Translations under genes and position numbers: made by a program
Shown here: positions 36,561-46,987 of the stretch, piece by piece
How the letters are laid out: each line of letters starts with the position of its first letter
Numbering within the stretch: the first letter of the stretch is position 1
NCBI RefSeq assembly: GCF_033958435.1
Contig: NC_134148.1
Coordinates: forward strand, 11,014,501-11,078,500
From: Carettochelys insculpta
Lineage: Eukaryota; Chordata; Testudines; Carettochelyidae
Length of the DNA stretch: 64,000 nucleotides
Direction: 5' to 3'
The notes under the pieces: generated by a model
The model's database searches: none
Told to the model about the DNA's origin: nothing
What the model saw: the letters and a program-made list of their open reading frames with translations, nothing else

Positions 36561-37071
36561 CTGCATTTGACCCAGGCAAAAAACAGCCCCATCATCCAAG
36601 GTATTTAATCCTGTTCAGCCCTGAGGTAATAACTGAATGTTCTGAACTGCCATCCTGCAATAACTGGGTAACATCTTTAAAACAAACTCTTTCAAGCATA
36701 TTGTTAAATGAGAAATTACATCTGATCTGAAACAATTTAACTGGGTAATTATGACAAAGGTTTACAGAATCCCAGAAACAGCAAGGATAATTACACTCCT
36801 CCTTGAACCTAATGAAGTTTGGAAAAACGTCAAATTTTATCCTCTCCAGAGTATAAATGGCTACATAACAGCTATGACAACGTCTTGGATGTGAGTATAA
36901 TTATCATACAACAGAAAATGCTTTCCAGATCATATAAAAATAATTATCCTTTTGATTACTCAGTCAGGCCTCTGAAGTGGTCTGAAGTGACATAAGCAGG
37001 GGAATTTTGTTTTCCCAATTGCTATTACACATACATATCCACTATGTTTTTTTCATAACGTATTTTCTCAC

Positions 37072-37260
37072 CCTAATCCCCATGTGCCAACTAAATCCTA
37101 CAGAATCATCAACAGGAACTCCTAAGAAGTCCATTTCAGCTGTAACACAGACTTTTAAAATTGTTTTACACATAACTACAGGACATACCACCTGCCTTGC
37201 ATCACTTATTTTCAGTTTATTGCCACGTGCCAAGCCACTCTTGAGTTTCAGCTTTAAGTC
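37072..37260 (-). CDS. Exon of an unidentified minus-strand gene (189 nt)
   Basis: Acceptor ctttctgtgaaaagcatcag at 37261 and a strong donor, AGG then GTGAGA. 63 open codons in phase at both ends, including DLKLKLKSGLARGNKLKISD and FLGVPVDDSVGFSWHMGIR. The solo LTR at 37287 stands only 26 bp upstream of the acceptor. Without the LTR and one duplication the intron to 38563-38625 would be 84 nt, which supports the pair being true neighbours. Protein not recognised. Confidence 0.72.
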
Positions 37261-37286
37261 CTGATGCTTTTCACAGAAAGGGATCC

Positions 37287-38499
37287 TGTAGCCAGACAGA
37301 ATCCCCCTGTTCTACTCCATCTTGCCTCTTTTGGTGCTTTAAAGCACAAAGGGCCAAAGAAAGCCCAGTCTGGTAATGCCTGAGAGCACAGATGTACTAA
37401 TCTCAAGCACAGTCTTTGATGCCTCAGAGCACAGCATCATGACCCTGAACAGACCGAAACCAGACAACAAAAGACAAACGGGCTCGCGGACGACCAGGGC
37501 CTCAGGCTGCCCTTGGCTAGTACCGGTGGTTGATACACCTACACGTCATCCCAGGAGAGGAATCTCCCACCCATAAGAAAAGAATGCCTGAATTATCTCC
37601 ACCTCGCAGGTGTGAATTAAGCCTTTGAAACTCCCTGTGAGAACTAGTGTCAGGAGGCAATCTAACACAATTGGCATCTTTAAAGATAAGGAAGAGTATA
37701 CATGACCCAATGGGTATAAAGTAGGGTCCGGCAGCCCCCTGTAATTGAGCTCCAATTACCTCTACCTGCCGGTCAGGAAGGTCTTTGCCTCCTGAGGTCC
37801 CAGGGGACGCCCTCCTCATACTGCATCTTCTCAAGGGATTGAGTGAGAGTTGCTGGCCACGCCACGTTGGGTAACGCAGGGGTGAGAATAAGACCTCCTA
37901 TGTGTCTTTGTTTTGCTTTTGCGCACATTTAATAATAGATCTATGAATTAAAAGTACTTTTCTGTTATATGCTAGCTATTTGTAATCTAAGAACATAACA
38001 TATAAGCTTTGTAACCATAAAGTTAAGTTCTTCTTATCAAATAAATAGTAACTGTTTAAGTTTTAACCTGACTCTTCCTGTTACTGTGCAAACTGAACAC
38101 AAATAAAAAGAACCCAGATGGTTTTTGGCTGCTTTAGCATGGTCATTGGTGAGGGGTACTGAGAGCTGAGCGCTGAGTCGTGCTGCCTCCACAGGGCAGA
38201 CTCTTGGGGCACCCATCAGCTTCCGTGGCTGCCCTCTGCGAAGGGACTTCTCTGTCCTAGTAGTCAAAGACTCGGGTGAAGGAGGCTCTCAGCACAACCT
38301 TTGGGGCACTCGTCAGCCTCCCTGGCTGCCCGCTGCGAAGGGACTTTGTCCTAGCAGTTAAAGACTGGGGTGGTAAAACCTTGGGGCATCTGTCAGCCAC
38401 CCCTGGCTGCCCGCTGCGAAGGGACTGTCTGTCCTAGCAGTTAAAGACTCGGATGAAATAAGGGCACACGTGGTACCTCACCCCGGCCATCGGCTAACA
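37287..38499 (+). mobile_element. Solo LTR with perfect 5-bp duplication (GATCC)
   Basis: 1213 bp, starting TGTAGCCAGACAGAATCC and ending ccatcggctaaca, with gatcc on both sides (37282-37286 and 38500-38504). A TATAAA at 37715-37720 and an AATAAA near 38040 mark a transcription unit on the plus strand, opposite to the host exons. Related to the LTR at 19717-21142. It carries its own tandem repeat at 38200-38465. No internal sequence remains. Confidence 0.92.
38200..38465 (+). repeat. Three-unit tandem repeat inside the LTR
   Basis: Units of about 80-100 bp share ttggggca, tggctgccc, ctgcgaagggact, and tcctag followed by aaagact. They start near 38203, 38301 and 38383. Confidence 0.8.
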
Positions 38500-38562
38500 G
38501 ATCCTCATACAGAAATCCAGGTCTTTGGCACTAAGAGTAAAATCTAGTTATTTACTTTTTAC

Positions 38563-38625
38563 CTCTTCATTCTGACTGACATTAGAACAACCTCCATTCT
38601 TATGGCATAAAGCCAAGAACAAGTC
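38563..38625 (-). CDS. Exon of an unidentified minus-strand gene (63 nt)
   Basis: Acceptor ttgtcctagtttaaagctaa and then cag at 38626, donor GAG then GTAAAA. 21 open codons (DLFLALCHKNGGCSNVSQNE, then E), flush at both ends, in phase with 41364-41487 and 37072-37260. Confidence 0.62.
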
Positions 38626-38837
38626 CTGTTAGCTTTAAACTAGGACAAGTTTCAACTTAAACTGAGCCAGCACAACTCAGCCTTCTTAACAAGCTCATCT
38701 GTACCATGTTGTTGTTGTGGTCTCTATTTTAACATAATTTAGAATTCTAGATGTTCAAGGGGATCACACAACTGAATGCAAGCCAGCAATGTGACGGAAT
38801 AGCAAAAAAGACAAATTCAGCATTATATTAAAAGGCA

Positions 38838-39058
38838 TGTTGCATATTAGACACAGGAGTAGTTGTTCTGCTCAGCATGGTACTGGTGAAATGTCAGCTG
38901 CAGCACTGTGTCCAGTTTGGGGTGTTATGTTTTACAATAAGCGTAAACTCGAGAGAGAAGAGCCCAAAAATGATCAACAGGTTAGAAGATACAACCTAGG
39001 AAGAAAGGTTAAAGAACTGGGAGTCTCGAAGAAGAGCTCTGACAGCTGTCTTCAAATA
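38838..39058 (+). mobile_element. CR1 LINE 3' fragment, left part
   Basis: CR1 3' words (gtccagtttggggtgttatg, gaagaaaggttaaagaactgg or close variants) lead up to cagctgtcttcaaata, where a Tigger-like element interrupts. Resumes at 39888. Confidence 0.75.
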
Positions 39059-39885
39059 CACTCATCTCTCACTTGACAAGCACAATTGGTTCCCAGCTTT
39101 GTGCTTGCAGGCGAAAACTCATAAGAGGGACATTAAATTCTCATTAGAATACATGTAAATGTCTCTGATTGGTTCCTAGAGCTCAGAGAAGGAGTGGCAG
39201 GTGGCGGCACTGCTTTTGGAAGGTAAGTGAACCTTGGGTTTTGTGGGGGGTAGGGAGTTTAAAGGCTGGGGGCAGTTTAGGGCCATGAGTGGGAGGGAGG
39301 GGTAAAACCTGGTGACCGGATGGGTCTTGGGGTAGGTGGGGGGGTCAGGCTCCTGATGGTTAGGTGTGTGGTTGGAGTGGGGGTCAGGCTGCAGTGGGTT
39401 GGGTCTACTGGGTTGGGGGGGGAGGGGAGGCAGGGGTCAGGCTGCAGTGGGTTAGGTCTACCAGGTTGGCGGGGGTCAGGCTGCTGCGGGGCCAGTCTGC
39501 AGGGCTGGCAGGCGGGTGGGGTGGGGAATTAAGGTTGCTGTGTGTTGGGGCCATGGGGCTGGCACAGGGGTCAGACTGCCACAGGGCTGGTCTGCAGGGC
39601 TGGCAGCTGGGGAGGGGATCAGGCTGCTGTGGGTAGGCGCTGCGGGGCTGGTGGGGGGCTCAGGCTGCCACGGGACCAGCAGAGATAGGGGTTCTGGCTG
39701 CCATGGGTAGGGGCTGCGGGGCCGGCGAGGGGGGGCAGACTAGGGCAGGTTGGAACCAGGGGGGAGGGGATTAGCCTCATATTAGCGGGGAGAGTTCACT
39801 CGTAGAGTGAACTAAGGTAAGAAAATGTGTCCCTCATTTAAGCAAGTACTCGTAAGTGAAGTACTCATTTAACAAGGGATGAGTG
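39059..39885. mobile_element. Tigger-like element nested in CR1
   Basis: Left end CACTCATCTCTCACTTGAC and right end complementary to CACTCATCCCTTGTTAAAT, flanked by TA at 39057-39058 and 39886-39887. Removing it restores a normal CR1 reading across the junction. The interior is a G-rich minisatellite rather than transposase. 827 bp. Confidence 0.85.
39310..39760 (+). repeat. G-rich diverged minisatellite
   Basis: Diverged units of roughly 40-60 bp built on ggggtcaggctgc, ggttgggtctac or ggctggtctgcagg. Overlapping glycine-rich frames here are a composition effect, not genes. Confidence 0.75.
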
Positions 39886-39887
39886 TA

Positions 39888-40226
39888 TGTTAAGAGCTGT
39901 TCTAAAGAGAATGGTGATCGATCTGATTCTCCATGTCCAAGGACAGTAACTTACGATGTAACTGATGTAATCTGCAGCAAGGAAGATTTATGTCAGATAT
40001 CTGGGGGAGCGGGGGCAGGGGCAGGAAACTTTCAACTATAAGGATAGTTAAGCTCTGGAACAGGCTTTCAAGGAAGGTTTTGGAGTTCCCCGTCATTTTA
40101 AGCTTTTAAGAACAGGTTAGACAGTGCACCTGTTATAGAAGGGTGGGTACTGGCTCCTCTCTCAGCATGGGGAGATGGACTAGATGACCTCTTGAAATCC
40201 CTTCAAGCCTTGCATCTCTATCATCA
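39888..40226 (+). mobile_element. CR1 LINE 3' fragment, right part
   Basis: Continues 38838-39058 (ttaagagctgttctaaagag, aactataaggatagttaagc) to the CR1 end gactagatgacctcttg and a short tail. Confidence 0.82.
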
Positions 40227-40508
40227 TAGAGTCTTAGAACTATAGTTAGATGAGACCACAAAGGTCGAGATGCAGGAGTTGTAATTTCTATAACACCCCA
40301 AATCAATGGCTATCCAGGCTCTTCTTTAAAAATGTCTAGTAAAGAGACTTCCATAACTTCCCTAGGCAGTTGGTTCCATTACCCTACCATTCTTACAGTT
40401 AGGAAGTTTTTTTCTAAAATTTAATCAAAGCATTGTAGGTTGACCGTATTGCCTCTTGTCCTGCCCTCTGGGGCAAGAGACAAGAATTCTTCTCCTTTCT
40501 TACAGCAG
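40227..40508 (-). mobile_element. CR1 LINE 3' fragment, first part, interrupted by an LTR
   Basis: Minus-strand CR1 3' sequence (complement of ccctaggcagttggttccat and gcctcttgtcctgccctctg) placed tail to tail with the plus-strand copy. It stops at the LTR at 40509 and resumes at 41236. Confidence 0.75.
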
Positions 40509-41235
40509 TGTAGTGGGGAAACTACCCCATTCCTGCAGGGAAGGGATTAAAATCCAGTCCCGGGAGAGGGCTGAGGCAGCAATTAGCTGCCAGTTAGAGC
40601 CCCACTGGACTGTGTAAACAAGGGCTGTAGGAAAGGAGAAGACTCTTGCTGCCCTAGCTGTGGAGCAGGAGTGACCTAACTGCTAGCGAAGCTACAAGGG
40701 TTTCCTAACACAGAGTAGGGCTGGGAGAGCTCTGGACAGCCAAGCTCCCAGACAGCAGGGTCTGAAAAAAGGCCTGAGGGTACTCTGGCTGCAGAAGGCA
40801 GCAGGTCCAAAACCCATTGTCAATGATGAATGGTCATTTCAGACTGCAGTCTGTCCCTGAGATAAGGGTACAGATGATGACTAGCAGTGGGCCACTGAAA
40901 CATGGCAGGTACAAGGATTTGAGGTTCCCTGAGGGGGAAGAACCCCAGAGAGTGGGGGCATGGAGGCAGGGCAGTACCCTGCAGGAAGGACAACATGGTC
41001 TGGGAGGGACATGGATCCCAATATAGGTTGATGGAGAACAGACAGGTAACATTAGGCACAAAAGTAATTGTTGTGTTCTATATGGCATTATGTTTTACAA
41101 TGTGAATAAACTCAAGACAGATTTCGGAGAAGAGCCCATGAGCCACCAGACAGAAGAGGGTTCTCCACATGCTGAAGAGCTAATTCCCAAGTGACCAGCA
41201 CAAGGTGCCAGGGCAGTGAAACATGCCCCTCTACA
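40509..41235 (+). mobile_element. Solo LTR nested in CR1
   Basis: Starts TGTAGTGGGG and ends cccctctaca, which are inverted copies of each other (9 of 10). Flanked by agcag and ggcag, a 5-bp duplication with one change. AATAAA near 41104. 727 bp. Different from the other two LTRs. Removing it rejoins the minus-strand CR1. Confidence 0.75.
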
Positions 41236-41330
41236 GGCAGCACTTTAAGAATTAAGACCACTATCACGTTCCCTTTTAATATCCTTTTTTCCCCAAACTA
41301 AACATAACCAGTTCCATCACCTTTTGCTAA
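41236..41330 (-). mobile_element. CR1 LINE 3' fragment, second part
   Basis: Continues 40227-40508 beyond the LTR (accactatcacgttccc, ccccaaactaaacataacca). Right limit approximate. Confidence 0.6.
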
Positions 41331-41363
41331 TACCGTTTGTCTTTTATCATCTCCGTCACTCAC

Positions 41364-41487
41364 ATCCCGATCCACAGTCTTTAGGGCTTTTAAATAACAA
41401 ACTGTTGCTGACATTATATGGCGCAACTTTCTTTGTTGTGATAGGGCTTTATGTTTTATGTGGTGATGACTTCTAATTTTTTCTGGT
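41364..41487 (-). CDS. Exon of an unidentified minus-strand gene (119-124 nt)
   Basis: A strong acceptor (catgctagttttgctttgtag) at 41488, with a second AG five bases in (accag), and a donor GAT then GTGAGT. 41 open codons in the longer form, including KIRSHHHIKHKALSQQRKLR and IMSATVCYLKALKTVDRD. The second AG gives two leading bases and fits the single base left by 46377-46427. Ends flush and joins 38563-38625 in phase. Basic and helical; not recognised. Confidence 0.66.
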
Positions 41488-41844
41488 CTACAAAGCAAAA
41501 CTAGCATGTATCGAGTGTATACAACACTTTGCTCTTGCTCTATACAGACAGGAGATGCATAATGTTAGTTTGGGCCGTTATAAAAACTTCATTCAGCTGG
41601 CAGGTGAGAAGTGGGATTTTTGGAGGATGAGAAAAGGGTGGGGAGAGTAACAAGAGCATCAAAGAAGCCACACAAAACGAAGGTAGGAAGATTGAGAAGA
41701 AATGAGTAAAACACCACTGACTTGTGTAGTATTAGAGTGAATGAGAATATTTTAGTTGCTTTCAGAGACTTCTCTTAAACTCTAAACAAAAAGGTTTCAC
41801 GAAAGGTCTTAATCTCCATTAACTCCTACTCATATGATATGGCT

Positions 41845-42310
41845 ACCAGGGCACACTGTTAACTCATATCCAGTTTCTCATCCGCTGTAATCTCCAGCAC
41901 CTTTTCTGGTGAACTGGTACTTAGCCAGTCGGTCCCCAGCCTGTAGCAGTGCATGGGACTTTAAATACAGGACTTTGCACTTGTCCTTGTTGAACCTCAT
42001 CATATTTCTTTTGGGACAATCCTTCAATATGTCTAGGTCATTCTGGATCCTCCTCCTACTCTGCAGAATATCTACGTCACCCTGCAGCTTAGCATCTGCA
42101 AACTTGCTCCGAGTGTAGCCCATCCCATCATACAGATCATTAATGAAGATATTTAAAAAAAAAACATCCCCAGGACTGACTCTTGGGGGCACTTCACTTG
42201 ATACAAACTGACAACCAGAAATCAAGCCCAATGACCTAGCCAGCTCTCTATCCACCTTCCAATCAATTCATCCAAAGCATACTTTTAATTTGCTGACAAA
42301 AATAGTGTGT
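41845..42310 (-). mobile_element. CR1-like RT fragment
   Basis: The minus strand reads FFLNIFINDLYDGMGYTRSK, a palm block with one Asp lost (FADAKLQG), and [14 protein letters not shown]. Truncated at both ends. Confidence 0.8.
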
Positions 42311-42365
42311 CAAGACAATTGATAAACTAGGTCAGAACAGATTTAAACATGGATCACATTTTGAA

Positions 42366-42626
42366 AAGAGAATGTAGGCCAATCAGCTAATTGTCTAAGG
42401 TGTTTGTACACAAATTCAAGAAGCCTGGGGGAAAAAAAGAATTAGAGGCCTTACCACAGTCAAAGTAGTATGAGGTGATTGGAGTAACGGAGACTTGGTG
42501 GGATGTTTCGCATAACTGGAACACGGTCATGGAAGGGTATAAACAGTTCAGGAAGGACAGGCTGGGGGGAAAAAAAGGAGGAATTGTGCCGTATGGAGGG
42601 GAGCAGCGTGATTGCTCAGAACTCAC
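42366..42626 (+). mobile_element. CR1 LINE endonuclease part, left of a nested CR1
   Basis: Matches 17795-18050 of the other copy: VIGVTETWWDVSHNW and a following decayed block. It breaks at gattgctcagaactc, where a minus-strand CR1 has inserted, and resumes at 43863. Confidence 0.85.
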
Positions 42627-43862
42627 AGAATCACAGGGCTGGAAGGGACCTCTGGAGGTCATCTAGTCCAGCCCCCTGCTGCAAGCAGGATCAACCCCGC
42701 ACAAAGTCATCCCAGCCAGGACCTTGTCCAGCCGGGACTTAAAAACCTCAAGGGATGGAGAAACCACCACCTCTCTAGGCAACGCATTCCAATGCTTCAC
42801 CACCCGCCTGGTGAAGGAGTTTTTCCTCATATCTAATCTACACCTCTCCCTCTTCAACTTCTGACCATTACTCCTTGTTCTGTCATCTGACACCACTGAG
42901 AACAGTTTCTCACCCTCCTTTTTAGGGCTCCCCTTCAGGAAGTTGAAGGCTACTATTAAATCACCTCTAAGTCTTCTCTTCTGTAAACTAAACAAGCCCA
43001 AATCCCTCAGCCTATCCTCATAGATCTTGTGCTCCAGCTCCTTAATCATGTTTGTTGCTCTCCACTGAACCTGCTCAGGCAAATCCACATCCTTTTTATA
43101 CTGGGGGGCCCAAAACCGGACACAGTATTCCAGATGTGGCCTCACCAGTGCCAAATAGAAGGGAATAACTACTTTTCTAGATCTGCTCGAAATGCTCCTC
43201 CTAATGCATCCTAGTATGCCGTTAGCCTTCTTGGCTACACTGGCACACTGTTTGCTCATATCCAACCTTTCATCCACCATAACCTCTAGGTCCCTTTCCA
43301 TCGTACTGCTGCTTAGCCAGTCAGTCCCCAGCCTGTAACAATGCTTGGGATGCTCCTGCCCTAGGTGCAGGACTCTACACTTCTCCTGGAACCGCATCAG
43401 ATTTCTTTTGGCCCAGTCCTCCCATCTATCCAGGTCCCTCTGGATTCTCTCTCTACACTCCAACGAATCTACCTCTCCCCCTAGTTTGTGTCATCCGCAA
43501 ACTTGCTGAGGGTACAATCCAGTCCCTCATCCAGGTCATTAATAAAGATGTTGAATAACACCAGCCCCAGAACAGCCTTGTGGCATTCTGCTTGAAACAG
43601 ACCACCATCCAGATATTGAGCCACTGACCACTACCCGTTGGGACCGACCATCAAGCCAGCTTTCTATCCATCTTATAGTCCAAGGATCCAATCCATATTT
43701 CCTGAACTTATGGACAATAATGTTGTGCGAGACCGTATCAAAAGCCTTGCTGAAGTCAAGGTATATCACATCCACTGACTTCCCCATGTCCACAGAGCTT
43801 GTTACCTCGTCATAGAAGCTAATCACATTGGTGAGGCAGGATTTGCCCCTGGTGAATCCATG
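42627..43862 (-). mobile_element. CR1 LINE nested inside another CR1
   Basis: A 5'-truncated minus-strand copy. 43826-43539 reads MISFYDEVTSSVDMGKSVDV and SKAFDTVSHNII; 43463-42663 is a 266-codon open frame covering the RT connection and C-terminus ([40 protein letters not shown]). A frameshift lies at 43464-43538. Younger-looking than its host copy. Confidence 0.92.
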
Positions 43863-46325
43863 TATATGGAGGCAGAAAAGACAGTTGAGAGTCTTTCGAT
43901 TAAGCTTAGAGGTAGAAGCAAGAGAGGCGATGTTGTGGTTGGTGTCTGCTACAGACCGCCAGATCAGGCAGATGAGGATTTCTTAAGACAGCTAAGAGAA
44001 GCTTCCAAATCACAGACCCTGGTTCTCATGAGAGACTTTAATGAGCCTGACATTTGTTAGGAGACTAATACAGCAGTGCACAGACAATAACTTCCTGCTA
44101 CAAGTGCTGAAGGAACAGACCAGGGGCCATGCACAGCTTGACCTGCTGCTCACAAACAGGGAAGAACTAGTGGGAGAAACAGAACTGGATGACAACCTGG
44201 GCTGTAGTGATCATGAGATGGATTTCAGGATACTGATGAAAGGAAGAAAGGTGAGCCGTAAAATACAGACCCTTGATTTCAGAATAGCAGACTTCAAGCC
44301 CCTGAGAGAACTGATGGGCAGGTTCCCCTGGGAAGCTAATATGAAGGGGAAAGGAGTTCAGGAGAACTGGCAGTATTTTAAAGCCTTATTAAAGGCACAG
44401 GAACAAACCATCCCAATGTGCAGTAAGAAAAGCAAATATGGTAGGCAACCAGCTTGGCTTACCAAGGAAATCCTTGATGAGCTTAAACTGAAAAGGGATG
44501 CATATAAGAAGTGGAAACTTGGACAGATGACTAAGGAGGAGTATAAATATATTGCTGGAGAATGCTGGGGAGTAATCAGGAAGGTGAAACAACAACTGGA
44601 ACTGCAGCTAGCAAAGAAAGGGAAGGGTAGCAAGAAGCATTTCTACAGGCATGTTAAAAATAAGGGTGATTACCAAGGGTGTGGGGCTGTGAGTGAATGA
44701 AGGAGGTAACTTAGTGACCAATGATGTAGGAAAAGCTGAAGTACTCAATGCTTTGTTTGCCTCTGTCTTCACGGACATGGTCCGCTCCCGGACAACTGCA
44801 CAAGGCAATGCAGTTGGGAAGGAGGTGGGCAGCCCTCGGTGGGGAAAGAAAAGTAAAGAGCTATTTAGAAAAGCTAGACATACACAAACCCATAGATCCA
44901 GATTTAATGCATCCAAGGGTACTGAGGGAGTTGGCAAATGTCACTGCAGAGGCTTTGGCCATTATCTTAGAAAACTCTTGGAGATGAGGAGAAATCCCGG
45001 ATGACTGGAAAAAGGCTAATATAGTGCCCATCTTTAAAAGGGGGAAGGAGGACAATCCAGGGAACTATAGACTGGTCAGCCTTAGTTCAGTACCCAGAAA
45101 AATCATGGAGGGGATCCTCAAGGAATCCATTTTGAAGCACTTGGGATAGGGGAAAGTGATCAAGAGTAGTCAACATGGATTTAACAAGGGCAAGTCATGA
45201 CTGACCAATCTGATTAGCTTCTATGATGAGGTAAAAAGCTCTGTGGACATGGGCAAGTCGATGGATGTGATATTAGGGAAATATGGATTGGATCTTTGGC
45301 CTAGAAGATGGATAGAAAGCTGGATAGATGCTCAGGCCCAACAGGTAGTGGTCAATGGCTCAATATCTGTTTGGTGGTTGGTTTCAAATGGAGTGCCCCA
45401 AGGATCAGTTCTAGAGCCAGGATTGTTCAATGTCTTTATTAATGATCTGGATGTGGGAATGGATTGCACCCGCAGCAAATTTGCAAATGACACTAACCTA
45501 GGGGGACAGGTAGATATGTTGGAAGGTAGGGATAGGATCCCAAGTGACCTACATAAACTGAAGGAGTGGGGCAAAATTAATCTGCTGAGATTCAACAATG
45601 AGAGAAGAATCCCAAGCATTGTTACAGTTGGTGACTGACTGGTTAAGTAGCAGTGCAGCAGAAAAGGACCTGGGGATTACAGTGGATGAGAAGATGGATA
45701 TGAGTCAACAGTGTGTCCTTGTAACTAAGAAAGCTAACAGCATATCGGGGTGCATCAGGAGGAACATTTCCAACAGATCTGGAGAAGTTATTTTTCCCCT
45801 CTATTCAGCATTAGTGAGGTCACATTTGGGGTCCAATTCATGGCCCCCAGTACAGAAAGGATGTGGATGCACTGAAACTGGTCCAGCAGAGGGCAACAAA
45901 AATGATAGGGGGCTAGAGCACATGACCTAGGAGGAGAGGCTGAGGGATTTGGACTTATTTAGTTTGTAGATGAGAAGAGTGAGGAGCGATTTGATAGCAG
46001 CCTTCAGCTTCCTGTTGGGGTGTCCAAAAAAGGATGGAGAGAGGCTGTTCTCAGTGTGATGGGTGGCAGAACAAAAAGCAATGGTTTCAAGTTCCAGAGG
46101 GGCAGGCGTAGGTTAGGCATTAGGAAAAACTATTTCACCAGGAGAGTGGTGACGCACTGGAATGTGTTACCTAGAGAGATGGTGGAATCTCCATCCCTAG
46201 AGGTTTCTAAGTGCCAGCTTGACAAACTCTTGGCTGGGATGATTTAGTTGGGATTGAGCCTACTCTGGGCAGGGGGCTGGATTCGGTGACTGCCTGAAGT
46301 CACTTCCACCCCAGGATTCTATGAT
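43863..46325 (+). mobile_element. CR1 LINE, right part of the interrupted copy
   Basis: Resumes the endonuclease (GDVVVGVCYRPPDQADEDFL), then a 219-codon frame to 44700 (WLTKEILDELKLKRDAYKKW), RT fingers, palm with FANDTNL in place of FADDT near 45478, and the 3' end ccaggattctatgattcc. Multiple frame breaks, and the catalytic Asp pair is changed. Dead. Confidence 0.9.
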
Positions 46326-46376
46326 TCCAACTAGATAAACTGAGCCAATTCCAGCTTTGGTTTGAGTTGCATGTAC

Positions 46377-46427
46377 TTTCATGGAGCTTGAATTTGGCCC
46401 ACATGTGCAGATGGAATTCAGACTTCT
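46377..46427 (-). CDS. Exon of an unidentified minus-strand gene (51 nt)
   Basis: A strong acceptor (tttaattcttgaattagtttccag) at 46428 and donor AAA then GTACAT. Two leading bases complete a GAG codon with the base left by 46815-46891; 16 codons follow, KSEFHLHMWAKFKLHE, with one base over. In phase both ways. Confidence 0.58.
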
Positions 46428-46814
46428 CTGGAAACTAATTCAAGAATTAAAGCGTTTCCAGTACTTCTTGTGCCAAGCACAAGACTGTGTAGGACAACAA
46501 GATGTATCCTCTTATAGTGAACACCAAGCTTTAAAAGGCTTTGTACAAATTCCACAAATAAAAGCTTCCCACACAAGCTAAAATCTTGCTGATGTTCTCA
46601 AAATACTGCAGTTTGACTGCTCGTTCAGAATTCCTGTCATTGAAGTAACTGCTTAGAAATAGTATGGACTTCAGCAAGTAATTTAAGTTTGCAAGCAGAA
46701 TTAGTTTTATTAAAACAAAAAATTCTAAAATTTAGTGACTGTATTTGGTTAACTATTCAAATATGTTATTTAGTATCATTTAATGTAACAGAGCATCTGT
46801 TTCCTGTTATTTAC

Positions 46815-46891
46815 CTTTGTATTTCTTGTAACTTGTGGCTACCTGTTCTGTACACCTGTGAGAGTTGTCTTCAATATGATATTTATCAATG
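46815..46891 (-). CDS. Exon of an unidentified minus-strand gene (about 77 nt)
   Basis: Donor AAG then GTAAAT is good. The acceptor is uncertain: ataaatctag at 46892 or aatgccaaacag at 46904. The shared frame reads IDKYHIEDNSHRCTEQVATS and YKKYK, ending with one base over, in phase with 46377-46427. A CR1 copy begins about 100 bp upstream. Confidence 0.5.
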
Positions 46892-46987
46892 CTAGATTTA
46901 TGCTGTTTGGCATTTTTGGCCAAGTTCCATGGGAGGGACGGTCAAGTTGTCCCACAGCACACAAGAACTAAACCCCAGAGTACTCCA

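Noticed and set aside
39320..39710. Glycine-rich frames
   Set aside because: Produced by the G-rich minisatellite inside the nested Tigger-like element.
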